From contig JAWKAU010000242.1 in assembly GCA_033398695.1 (NCBI GenBank), forward strand, positions 110,945 to 174,944: a DNA stretch of 64,000 nucleotides, read 5' to 3'. Below, in pieces: positions 45,801 through 56,189 of this stretch. Position 1 is the first letter of the stretch. Each line of letters begins with the position of its first letter. This DNA is from Orobanche coerulescens (Eukaryota > Streptophyta > Magnoliopsida > Lamiales > Orobanchaceae). The notes under the pieces were generated by a model. It saw nothing but the letters and a program-made list of their open reading frames with translations. It did no database searches and was not told the origin of the DNA. The position numbers were made by a program, and so were the translations under genes.

Positions 45801-48057
45801 AAAAGAAGTTTCGTCCCGAAACTTAAAACAAGTAGGGAGAAGAAATATTCCGCCAGGAAAAACTCAACGAGACACACAAGAATGCGTAACTAACGCCCAA
45901 CGGCGAAATGTTACAAACAACGCAAAGGAATATACGGCGTGTAAACACGCTCCACGGTGACCAACACAACGTCGCCGTTAGGGATATAATAAAACCGACA
46001 AGTGACAAGCGTCATCAAACGGATAATATATCCAAGTCAATTATCCGACAATCACAAAACACAACGAACGAAAACCAATATGATTGACCAACCCAACGGT
46101 ACATCAATCAAAACGCGAGTCAACCGCTGAACAAACACTAATCCCATCGCTAAGGGCGGAAGATCGAAACGAAACTAACTTCCCGAATCAAGGGAATTAC
46201 GAAGGAGCCCGAATGTTCGCCAATCACGGAACGGGTCAATAAAAACCGAACAATCAAACGATCAAACCACAACGATCGAGACAACAAAAATCAAGAATCA
46301 TGTTCGAATCACAAAGAACAATAAAGTTCAAACAACAACTCCCGTGATGATCCGTGAGAACTACAAGACATGCATTGCCGAAGATCCACAGAAAGGGAAT
46401 AGCGATTGAAAAGTCACAACGACGAACGAGTTATTCCGAAACGATACCACACTCGCTCGATAAACAAAAACAAGGGGCGGCCAATCTCGAAATGTCAACA
46501 AACATAAATGAGTCGACAGAGTCGAAAACATAAGAGTTCCAAATCCGATCCACTTCAATAAAAGAACTAGTAGAACCAGATGATGTCACTCCCAAACAAG
46601 GTTCACAAGAATCGAATCAACCCGAAAAAGTAACATCGATAACCGTATCAACTCAAAACAAGATCACAGTTCGTTCGGACGATGAAATCAAATACCGAAC
46701 AAGTTCATAAAGTACCAACGAACATGAGCGAATCGATAGACTCGAGAAAGAGAAAATACGTAAGTCCAAATAGTACGGGCATTACCTCCGACCTCGTCCA
46801 CGAAATTCACAAAAAACGGAGCAAGGTAACAAGACATTAAACAATCGACGCATAACGGAACCATCACCGATGCACACGGTCATACCAAACCAAGCTCTAA
46901 CAGCTCGCACATGCGCGACAACGCAGAGATTGCCATGAGGCGACAACATTCAATACCAACACTCCGCCTCTCACAGGGGCTAGCACAACCAATGTGTGGA
47001 AAGCGTCTCAACGCTCACACCGCCAATTCGATCATACTCGGGAGAAAGTATCAAAATGACAACGCGAACATCACACATACATACCCATCTCTCAAACGGG
47101 AATGGATAGGTTTTAAAAACGAAAACCTCATTTTGAAAATAATTTAGAAGAATACTGGTTAATCTTGAGTATCACCTTTCAAAAAGTATAAACGTGAAAC
47201 ATCGTTATCGAGACACTGGAGAACCATTTCGCATTTGATAAGAATAAAGATACTTTCTCTTAATGAAAACTTTCAAAATATTCGACCCTCGGGTCTAAAT
47301 AAAAGTGTTTCTAAAATATTGAAAATATCTCAAAGCATTTTGGTCCTCGAGGTAGAAAATTTTTGAAATATATTGTGGCACCTTGGATGTACCACAAGAA
47401 AATAACCCATTTGAAAAGTATGTCTCGAAATTTATTTTTCTAAGATACTCAAGGTTTTCAAAAATCAATAGCCGAATGCCCAAAACTCACACATACCGAC
47501 GTTCACTAAAACAACTCCTAGCACACGCATCAAAACGTTTAAAATCAAGACAATACATGTCTTTAAACGAAAATAAACGATAAAATACCATATTCGTAAC
47601 AAAACCACCGATAAAATACCCTCCCGCACAAGCTAGTGAACAAGTCGAACGCGTATAAGCACAAAGCTTCCACAAGAGGTTTGTAAAACGTGCAAATCAA
47701 TTCGAAATCATCAACAACGGACAAAAACAACAATAAAAAGACATCACAAACGATTTACATTCCTCGTATAAATCAAATACGAGAGTCGACTAAATATATA
47801 TCGTGAAATCAAAATTCACATAAGGATTCCACCACTTAACAAATAATCATAAAAATAGCTCGTGTCACACGAGGCACAACACAAAGAAGGGAGACTTACT
47901 TCCACAGTCGCACGAAGATGATGATCGCCCCACGATACTAATCACGACCAACAAACTCAAACGACACGTCGCGACACGACTCAGTCAGATAAAAATCCAA
48001 CGAAACAAGACTCAAACCACACGACTTGACCCGACAGCCTAGGTTTCCTCAACCTAA

Positions 48058-48069
48058 GCTCCGATACCA
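48058..48069 (-). other. primer binding site of F
   Basis: GCTCCGATACCA on plus, i.e. TGGTATCGGAGC on minus, initiator tRNA-Met type. Confidence 0.8.
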
Positions 48070-48073
48070 TTTA

Positions 48074-51000
48074 TGTAACACCCCAATCCACTCAGGATAT
48101 TACACGCCGTAGACCCTCTCCTCGAGGATCTACCAGCCGGTAACAATATTTAACATCTCGACCATGCCTTCAAGGCTACAATGACTCAAGAGACCGATTT
48201 GGTCTTTCCACAAATACATACAACTCAAATACAACTACACCCGCATAACGGAACAATACAAGAATGAAAATAAAGTACAATCGAACCAACACACGATGTA
48301 CGGTTCTTCATGTGATTAGTATCGATCATCTTTCATCATCCTTCGTGCCGACCCCGTGTTATGCTCCAAAACCCGAATGCAAAACAGACATCCACCCCCG
48401 AATACTGGGGTTAGCAAAACTCCACTGTTTTGCTAGTGCAAATACAAAGTGCAAATACGAGCCATACACTTCACATTCCACGAATAACAATAACCGAGGA
48501 TCCTTAAAGATCCAAACGAAACGAAAAGTACTTCCCGAGGCAAGGGTTTGAGAAAACATTTCAAAAACGAAATATCATAAATCAATGGGAATAATTTATA
48601 AAACGGTTTAGAATGCCATCGAGAGTTTTAATAGGAAACAATTTAGGATTATCAAATCCTACTTTTCAAAACCAAAAGACGAAGGGTCACCGCCCAAAGG
48701 TTTACTTTCCGGAAAATGACATTAACCAAATCGTTGGGATTTTAACCCCAAATCCGTAAAACGACTTTTATAAACCATCGATTTTAGCCCCAAATCTCAT
48801 CAACTCACAAGACACGAGAACGTCAACAAGGTTCGCCTTCCAACGTCAAAATACACAAATAAATGATTTAAAACAAACAACAAAATACTCTAGTGCCATC
48901 CTAGCCAAGTAAGCCAAACGAACAACTTACCTCTTACACACTTAGTCAATGCATGCAATCATGAAAACCGCTCAAAAGCACTCATTTCCTAAATGCCAAT
49001 ATCGAATCACATTTGCAAAAATGCACCACAATTAACCGCGGACCACGCCTTCGTGGATCCTGCCGAGACCCCGTCGGATCTAACCCACAGTGGTTAAAAG
49101 CAAGCTCGCGGTCCACAGCCTTCGTGGAGCCCTACCGAGACCCCGTCGGATCTAACCCGTAGTGAGCATACACACACACACGTTACTCATGCAATACTAA
49201 CATGCTAAGAATGTAAGTTCATTAAGAATACTTACTAGAGATGGCCATTAACTCGACACCATTACCAAACTCTTCAAAAATATAATAACAAGTTTAAATA
49301 AGGAATACACGATTCCATAATCAAACAATAGGAGTATCATCCTAAAATCCTTCAATGTTCAAAATAACCAAATCATAATTAATTCTCAAAACACCGTTCA
49401 CAAATCACACTCGTTTTGAAAGAAAGCCTTTAACGAGGCCAAACCGAAATCCTTTGAAACTTCATTTCAAATAACCAAACAAACACGTTAAGACGACCAC
49501 CGATCATCATATCCATAAACGAGAAAAGTATGGGCAAGGTACTTGCCTCGAATAAGAACAACGCGAGAATCGACCAAGTAGGTTGGCCCGAACCGACTAC
49601 GAACCCGCCGACTCCACCGAACGCCAACTCACGTTCATAAACTACGAAGGACAAATAATAACAATGAAATGAATTCCATAACACGACTCAAAGCCGTTGA
49701 ATTCAAAGAACGAATGACGAAAGTTCACGGATTTTTCCCAAAATTGCCAAGAACACGATTCGCTCCACAAAACCAACGGAATTCCAAGTTGAAATATGGA
49801 TATACAATCCATAGAATGTGTTTAACAACATCATTTAACCACAATCGATCCATCAAATTCGGATGAAAAACGAGATCGAGAACAAATCCCCAAAAAGTCA
49901 ACTCGAAGGAAATCAAGAATTATACTTCGATTCGACGAAGAACAATGGATTAAATGATGTTAAACACAAGAATACTATCAAGATTAATCATACCCATCAT
50001 GAATTAATCAACAACACGGAACGAATCGGACGAAAATGCAAAAATCCCCAAATTCACGAAATTAGGGTTCTAAGGAAGATTACCTTGATTCGCTGGATCA
50101 AAGGTTAATAAAGGACGATCGATTGATGTTATGGACTCCAGAACTTCATGGTTTTGTTGTTAAACAACATGGCTTCGTCGCCCATGAATCCCCACTCGCG
50201 GATGGAGAAGGAAGGAAATGAAAAACGAAGTGAAATGTGACTGCTCAGCCATATTTATACCGGGCCAGCCTAGCGTGCGCTAGCCTTCCCGGACTAGCGT
50301 GCGCTATCGGCCGGTATCGGCCGAGTACCCTCGGCCAGGGCCCTACGACCGGCATCACCGACCAACCCCGCCGACCAACCTGCCGACCTAACTCCGCTAG
50401 CGTGCGCTACGGCCGGATGCTGCGCGCTAGCGACTGGCCCAAAGAGCCACCGGATCGAATCGCCGGCAGTAACGACGCTAGCGGCCGGCCGGCGGCGCTT
50501 ACGCCGCCGACTAGCGCGCGCTACGCTCGGCGTAGCGTGCGCTACTCGCCGATCTCGACCGAGTCCGTAACCTCGAAACCCCCGCTGCCCGGGCGATAGC
50601 GACGCTAAGCCACCTGGCGGCGGCGCTACACTGCCGGTTAGCGCGCGCAGCCTTCCGGCCGTGGCGTGCGCTCGCCGGTTCTGCCGCACCGTCCGGCCGG
50701 TGCCCGCAATCGTCCGGCCATCCATGCCGTCGGCCATCCGCCACCGCTGTGGCTCGACGACCCGATTTCCGAAAACAGACGGAACGAACACGACGAAAAG
50801 TTCGCGGACAAGATAAACGACTCGAAATGAAAGCGTAATACCATAATTAGTCATACGCGACCAAGAAACGGGTCGAGACAACAATTACAGATACGGATAC
50901 CCGTAACTTTCAAGAAATTACAAAATGGCCCAAAATGCCCGGAAATCACGATACGTGATCGAATAACCAAACCGAAGTTCACAATACGTCTAACAAAGTT

Positions 51001-51242
51001 AAACGGACTTGCGGGAAACTCGAAACAGCAGTTTCGGTCGAGATTCGCAAGAATCGAACTCAAGTGCGGAAAAGTCGCTAAAAAGCACAGAACTCAACGA
51101 AACGACACCGAAACGAACTCGGATGTCAAAAAGTGTAGAATTAATCATTCTCAGAATGACGAAACGGCCATGAGCGAGTCGTCAAAACAGACTTCCGCCG
51201 AAAAAAAGAAATTACCGGAAATCGAAAATTGCGGATATTACA
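48074..51242 (-). repeat. 5' LTR of element F
   Basis: 3169 bp, collinear with 42616-45787 and intact at both ends (TGTAACACCCC ... GGATATTACA on plus). Confidence 0.88.
50252..50660 (-). promoter_or_regulatory. C-type word array and TATA box in F 5' LTR
   Basis: Same words as 25131-25541. TATTTAT at 50252-50258. Confidence 0.58.
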
Positions 51243-51247
51243 GCTTC
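51243..51247. repeat. target-site duplication of F, right
   Basis: GCTTC, identical to 42611-42615. Confidence 0.85.
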
Positions 51248-51655
51248 TTTGTCGAGTAGGTACTGAGCAATGGGTACCCTCCTATCATCCGGACAAGCTA
51301 CAGCATCAAATATTCTGTCCAACTGGAAGAGCCAGTTTTCCCAACCTAACAAGTCAGACGAACCCACAAAACGGGGCGGTTGCATCTTCATCACATCTCG
51401 TAACCACTTACTAGTTCCGTTATCCCTATTTGGGTTCTCATCCCGACGTACGGCCTGATTCATCTGCACTAACTGGTCAACCACCTGACGAAGGATGGTG
51501 GCGGCGCCAACGTCAACATTAATGCTAGTCGAATGTCCCGATGCATCGAGCCGATTGGTACTCTGCAAGGAGTGAGTCGCCCTCTCCTGCTCCCGATTAC
51601 GACCACGACCACGACCACGGCCACGGCCTCGGCCTCGACCTCGACCCCTTAGCAT

Positions 51656-52944
51656 ACTGAACGGACAACCAATCAGAATAACAAGATAAAACAAACCTCA
51701 CATAATCGACATAAGCCCACAATCAGCAGCACAATGCAATATTCACACGTTCACATTGACAAAGATGAACGACCTATACCTCAAAGATACATGGTTAAAA
51801 CATTAAGCATACCATTGTGGTCCAACACCGGTAAAATTTTTAAAAAACAAGTTTATCGAGGTATTTGTTCGAATGATAATATAAAAAAATTCGCGAGTTC
51901 GAAAGATTTTGTGGGTGAAATTTTGAAAGCACTTTGTTTAATACCTTGGTCATTTAATCAAAACCATGTATCTCAACATTTAGAAAACGCTAAAACAATC
52001 TCCGGCGAGCACAACAACACTACAAACTTATCACAACCACCTAGCCCCAACACATGGACATAAGAAGTTCAAAATCCCAAAAACCAAAAATCGTTCTGCA
52101 AAATAAAGATTTCCCGAAATCCTTTAGTTCATAAACAAAACGACGGTAATATTTTACAATGTCCGAAGTACTTCAAAACACATTTTTCAAATACCGTCTG
52201 ATGGTGTCATTTGAAAATACACGGCCATTTGTCAAAATTTACAAATTTTAAAAATCTATATAAACCGTGGTTTGACCGAACCACCAAAATATTTTCTAAA
52301 AATCGATTTCTACAAAAATTCTCAAACTGTAAAGTCCTTCAGAAAATATTCTTAAAGTTACCCATAGCGGACAAAAATTACAACATTCCAAAAACAGTCA
52401 AATTTAAAACCACATACTCAAATGGCAACCAGGTCGCCAATTCAATCAAATGCATCTCGTGGTATCAAGTCTAAACACACAAAGAAAATCATTCATCGGA
52501 GTTTCTCACAAACTCTACCGTTGATATCTTCACGTAACCCATCAAGGTTTACATCTTTCACACCATACCACCCCACACGGTGGTTCAAAAGTAAAACAAC
52601 AATACGCCCACTATACTCATACCATGTACCACAATTATTAAACAAAACTACATCACACACTACTGAATAAACAAAATCATGAACCGAAATTAACTCACTA
52701 TGATAAAATCGAGATACACAGGTATTACGCATAAAGGAGGAGACTTACATCCACAGGTCGCACGGAGGTGACAGTCGCCCACGATACTAATCTCACTCGA
52801 CAACATAACTGACACGTCGTGACTACGCACAACTCAATTTGTCACTGACGACTCGAACGACAAGACAACACATTACTCGACAATTCACGACTTGACTCGA
52901 CCCGACAGCCTAGGTTTCCGCAACCTAAGCTCCGATACCATAAT
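51656..52944 (-). other. leader of E between PBS and gag
   Basis: About 1.3 kb without a recognised ORF. The PBS lies at 52929-52940, and the donor-like ACTTAC (GTAAGT on minus) at 52743-52748 sits in the same context as in A, B, C and F. Confidence 0.55.
52929..52940 (-). other. primer binding site of E
   Basis: GCTCCGATACCA on plus, four bases from the 5' LTR. Initiator tRNA-Met type. Confidence 0.8.
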
Positions 52945-53297
52945 TGTAACATCCCCAAAACCATATGGGAATATTACACGCCGTAGACCCTTTCCACAAG
53001 GATCTACCAGGCTAAACATCCATAAACAACCAAATGCTTGCCCGACCAGGGTCAAACAATAAAATGATACAGACCGATATGGTCACACAACCCAATCGAT
53101 AAAACTAACTTAATTAACATTACCCACACAGGGGTCGAAATACAATACAGCGGAAGACTGAAATCAACTCTGACAACACAACAAAAATCAAAATAACTCC
53201 CGACTCATGATTAGTATCGTAGCTCGTCATCCTCTTGTGCCAATCCTGTGACTGCTCCCCTGAATCAGCATGTACCTGGACGCAAAACAGACATCCA

Positions 53298-53340
53298 CCC
53301 CCCGATTACTCGGGGGTTAGTAAAACTCCACTGTTTTACT
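53298..53340 (-). promoter_or_regulatory. conserved twin hairpins in E 5' LTR
   Basis: AGTAAAAC (53319-53326) pairs with GTTTTACT (53333-53340), and CCCCCGA with TCGGGGG, at the same place as in B/C/F. Relative to those, pair 3 of the first stem is changed on both sides. Confidence 0.6.
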
Positions 53341-53692
53341 AGTGCAAGTATCAAATCATACGAAATGTAACAAGCAATTAATAATCGAGATCAAATATAA
53401 TAATCAAGTATCAAATATTCCCGGGAGATTTTCACAAGGGAAGATAAGCTATGAAGCATTCGAAAATAAGATTATCATCTCGGGAATTTTTAAAATTTCA
53501 AAACCTTAAGACCTCAAGTCCTGATTCACAAACCTTTCGAAAAACTTAAGGGCCTTAACCCAAAACTTGTTTCATAATTCAACAGTTTACAATACGGGAA
53601 ACATTTCCATAAATCTCGTGGGACTCGGCCCAACATTCTTTCTTAAAACTTTTCCTTTAAAAACTTTGATTTGAAAAGTATCATGCTCATGA

Positions 53693-54140
53693 CACCGTGA
53701 TCCACTGTCACGTGTCTCCGTAGGTTCAACAACCCGCACGGACTACATCACACACAATTAAACAAACATAATCAATTCCGACACCGTGATCCACACTCAC
53801 GTGTCTCCGTAGGTTCAACAACCCACACGGACTATTAACCAAACATAACCAATTCCGACACCGTGATCCACTGTCACGTGTCTCCGTAGGCATAACAACC
53901 CGCACGGACTATATCAATCACCACAATCACACACACAGTCCTGACACCGTAGTCCACTGCCACGTGTCACCGTAAGCCCCGTCGAGCTCACCGGTTGGAC
54001 GCACCGTGTCGAAACTCATGGTCCATCGCCATGCGTTATCGTAGGCCTCGTCGGACCAAAGACGATTGGACCTCGGCACCTCACTAAGTTCGATCCCGTA
54101 GTCCACCGCCACGAATCCTCGTAGGTCGTCGAACCAACAC
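53693..54140 (-). repeat. tandem hairpin repeat in E 5' LTR
   Basis: Counterpart of 39296-39740, with the same six diverged units (CACCGTGATCCAC ... CACGTGTCTCCGTAGG). Confidence 0.72.
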
Positions 54141-55101
54141 GAGTGAACTTAGCGGTCATACACATATTCACATCCACATTACATACAACAATGAGTACAA
54201 TTAATCAATCACCTTGATCACCACAAAATCGTACATTGCACGCACATAACACAACCTCGACACTCGCAACAACTATCATCAATCAACGACATTTAACCAA
54301 CATAACACACATTCGGTACACAATACATTGCACCACCACGTGTACAACCATCCCATATGTACGTCGCATTCCTGCACAAATGGCACAACGCCTAACACGT
54401 ATACTGATATAACACTATTATCACAAAGCCTTCAAATTACGGAAAACACAACCAACTCAAACGGAACATAATTACGAAGGCAAGCAAAGTCATCATACAT
54501 CTCATACGTAATTACTAGTCGCAAGATACAAGTCGTATAGTAAGATACTTGCCTTAATAACCGATACATTACGCTCCGAAGAACACGGTTCGACCGGGAA
54601 GCTCGGACCCCAAAGAAGGCAACGAACGGAAGGGTTCCGACTCGAGTTCTTCACAAGAATTCGCTCCTAAGTCACAACGATATCAATTCAATCACAATTC
54701 TACGAAAACGTATGGAACTTCCCAAGTTCTACCCATTGAAGCATTTTATCGGACACTTTGAGGGCGTAGTCCAATTTAATCGATTATTCAAAGAAATACT
54801 CAAATCCGCTCCACAAAACTTCAAGGGTATTGAATGATTACGAGTTTACAATCAAGTTCTAACAATAATATGAATCAAAACGAAGCAAATCGGCCAAAAC
54901 ACCAAGAAACCTCAAGAACATCCAAAACCAAAAGTTTAGGTGTTCTTACCTTCGATCCGGTGGAAGATGATGTTAATCCATGATCCCAACTTCCAAAACA
55001 TGTTTATATAAGTTGATTCTACTCAAAACCATCGATCTAGGGTGAAAAATCGCGGAAGGAATGAAGAAAAGATGAGAAATGGCGGATGACTCGGTCCAGC
55101 C

Positions 55102-55290
55102 TATAAATAGCCGACCACTGGCCGGCCGCTTACGTGCGTAATCGGCAAGGCCTACGTGCATGTCGGCCAAGGCCGAACTCTGCGGACGATTCTGCCGGAC
55201 ATGTTACGTGCGTAAGGAAGGCATTACGTGCGTAATCGCATTACGGCCGTTCTTCGCCGCCATTACGGCCGTTACTCGGCCAGCTGGCGG
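55102..55290 (-). promoter_or_regulatory. E-type U3 words and TATA box, 5' LTR
   Basis: TTACGTGCGTAA at 55130-55141, 55204-55215 and 55224-55235, plus ATTACGGCCGTTA-like words up to 55280. TATA-like sequence at 55102-55108 (minus orientation). Confidence 0.6.
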
Positions 55291-55795
55291 CCAGGCCTCG
55301 GTCGATCCGACGGTCCGAAAAATCCCGAAACTCCGACCTGAACGTAAACCGAAAACACGATTATGAAGTACTCGCAAAGACGAATCCGAATGCTAAGAGA
55401 ACACCCGATTCCGACCACCCGAGGGCTCGAAATTCGACAATGAAAGTAATTACCCCAAACTTTGGGAAATTACGAAAATGGCCCAAAACGTCCGAAATAC
55501 ACGATACACGATCGAAACACCATACCGAAGCTTACAACATGAATAATAACATTAAATGGACTTCCGAGAAACTCGAAACAACATTTTCGGACGAGATTCG
55601 CGAGAATCGAACTCAAGTGCGGAAAAGTCATTTAAGAACACGAAACTCAACAAAACGATACCGAAACGAACTCGGATGACAAAAAGTGTAGAATTAAATA
55701 TTCTCAGAATGACGAAACGGTCAAAAGTGAGTCGTCGAAACGGACCTCCGCCGAAAAATGAAAATTACTGGAAATCCGAAATTGCGGATATTACA

Positions 55796-55800
55796 TACAC
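55796..55800. repeat. target-site duplication of E, right
   Basis: TACAC, identical to 38554-38558. Confidence 0.88.
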
Positions 55801-56189
55801 TGGGAGAAACAACAGGTACTGATGAGATGATGCTTATCAAGAGCCAAATGCAGCAAATATTCCACCATCAACGACAATTACAATGAATAATGTTCCTGAA
55901 GGACGAGTCGTTCGACTCCGTGGTGATGCTCGCTGGTACGTTGACGTTGATACAAACGAATTACTTGAAAATTCTGATGACGATAATGTGGACGACTTGA
56001 GGCATATGTTGTCGGATATCAACTCAGATAATGAGACAGACTGTAGTGATGACTCAAACTATGAGCCATAAATTTAGTAGATGTATATTTTCATTTGTTA
56101 AATATAATTAAAAAAAATAGTAATAATAATAATCATAATCATAACATTAATATAATATCAATAATATTATTAAAAAAAAAATCGGGGGG

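Larger units (their letters stand above)
45788..48073 (-). other. interior of F, non-coding
   Basis: Collinear with the C interior. Short ORFs (for example 46911-47147 read on the plus strand) have counterparts at the same places in B and C, but these reflect sequence identity, not a recognised protein. A donor-like site (ACTTAC on plus) is at 47894-47899. Confidence 0.6.
42616..51242 (-). mobile_element. LTR retrotransposon F (minus strand, same family as C)
   Basis: Inserted in E's gag with the 5-bp duplication GCTTC (42611-42615 and 51243-51247). The first T of the left terminus is missing (GTAACACCCC instead of TGTAACACCCC). The 3' LTR is 42616-45787 and the 5' LTR 48074-51242 (3.17 kb each). 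PBS complement at 48058-48069; purine tract 45788-45800. The 2.3-kb interior is non-coding and matches C's interior in reverse orientation. Total 8.63 kb. Confidence 0.88.
41939..51655 (-). pseudogene. Ty3/gypsy-like gag of E, split by element F
   Basis: Minus strand. The start is near 51655 (MLRGRGRGRGRG, an Arg-Gly repeat of at least six units). The gag core (PF03732 type) follows: WLRDVMKMQPPRFVGS, LGWENWLFQLDRIFDAV and RVPIAQYLLDKEA. Element F (42616-51242) cuts exactly here; beyond it the same frame continues AVVARCSAADRTPTWAEFKT and AMEAVLPALF, after which frameshifts follow. Near 41960-42110 is a degraded zinc knuckle, CGRVGHARRNC and CFKCGQWGTKRC, in which the first Cys of one motif and the His of the other are lost. 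Gag would package RNA in virus-like particles. No pol follows. E had the only structural gene of the five elements seen here. Confidence 0.82.
38559..55795 (-). mobile_element. LTR retrotransposon E (minus strand, gag-only)
   Basis: Inserted in the TNP2 DUF4216 exon with the 5-bp duplication TACAC (38554-38558 and 55796-55800); its removal restores SAATL-GETTGTDE. The 3' LTR is 38559-41377 and the 5' LTR 52945-55795 (2.8 kb). The PBS complement GCTCCGATACCA is at 52929-52940 and the purine tract at 41378-41390. The interior encodes a broken gag on the minus strand but no protease, RT, RNase H or integrase, like the described TR-GAG class. Element F is inserted inside gag. Net length is about 8.6 kb. 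Confidence 0.87.
52945..55795 (-). repeat. 5' LTR of element E
   Basis: 2851 bp, collinear with 38559-41377. Tandem hairpin repeat at 53693-54140, twin hairpins at 53298-53340, TATA at 55102, three perfect TTACGTGCGTAA words between 55130 and 55235. Confidence 0.88.
10398..56071 (+). pseudogene. TNP2-type CACTA transposase, split by two LTR elements
   Basis: Starts MDKSWI, the usual opening of the transposase-associated domain (PF13963), with the CPCNKYRC zinc-like motif at residues 39-46. TNP2 blocks follow despite stops: LGLSYIKIHVRMYDCVLFW, RCPVCDTERY, VLWYFPLKDKV, AKAMRWHAEPRT, DGFNPFGNMS, VPYNLPPWMCM, RNFDVMHIEKNVCESVVGT and ILCKFERIFPP. Element A interrupts after MPHLM (12547). The gene resumes at 37510 with the DUF4218-like end (WMYP.ER), an intron (37580-37656), a stretch with SYLASECITH, and another intron (38025-38098). 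The exon 38099-38558 has DUF4216 hallmarks (VTFVCLERDKKRRCQNSEVM, LFKCRWYDT, YLDDL). Element E interrupts after SAATL. The acidic C-terminus is at 55801-56071, stop TAA. Frameshifts lie near 10580, 11700 and 37700. The protein would cut and integrate the element. Confidence 0.9.

Noticed and set aside
51596..51655. Arg-Gly repeat that could suggest a host RGG-box RNA-binding protein
   Set aside because: The frame continues into a retroviral-type gag core inside element E, so it is the gag N-terminus.
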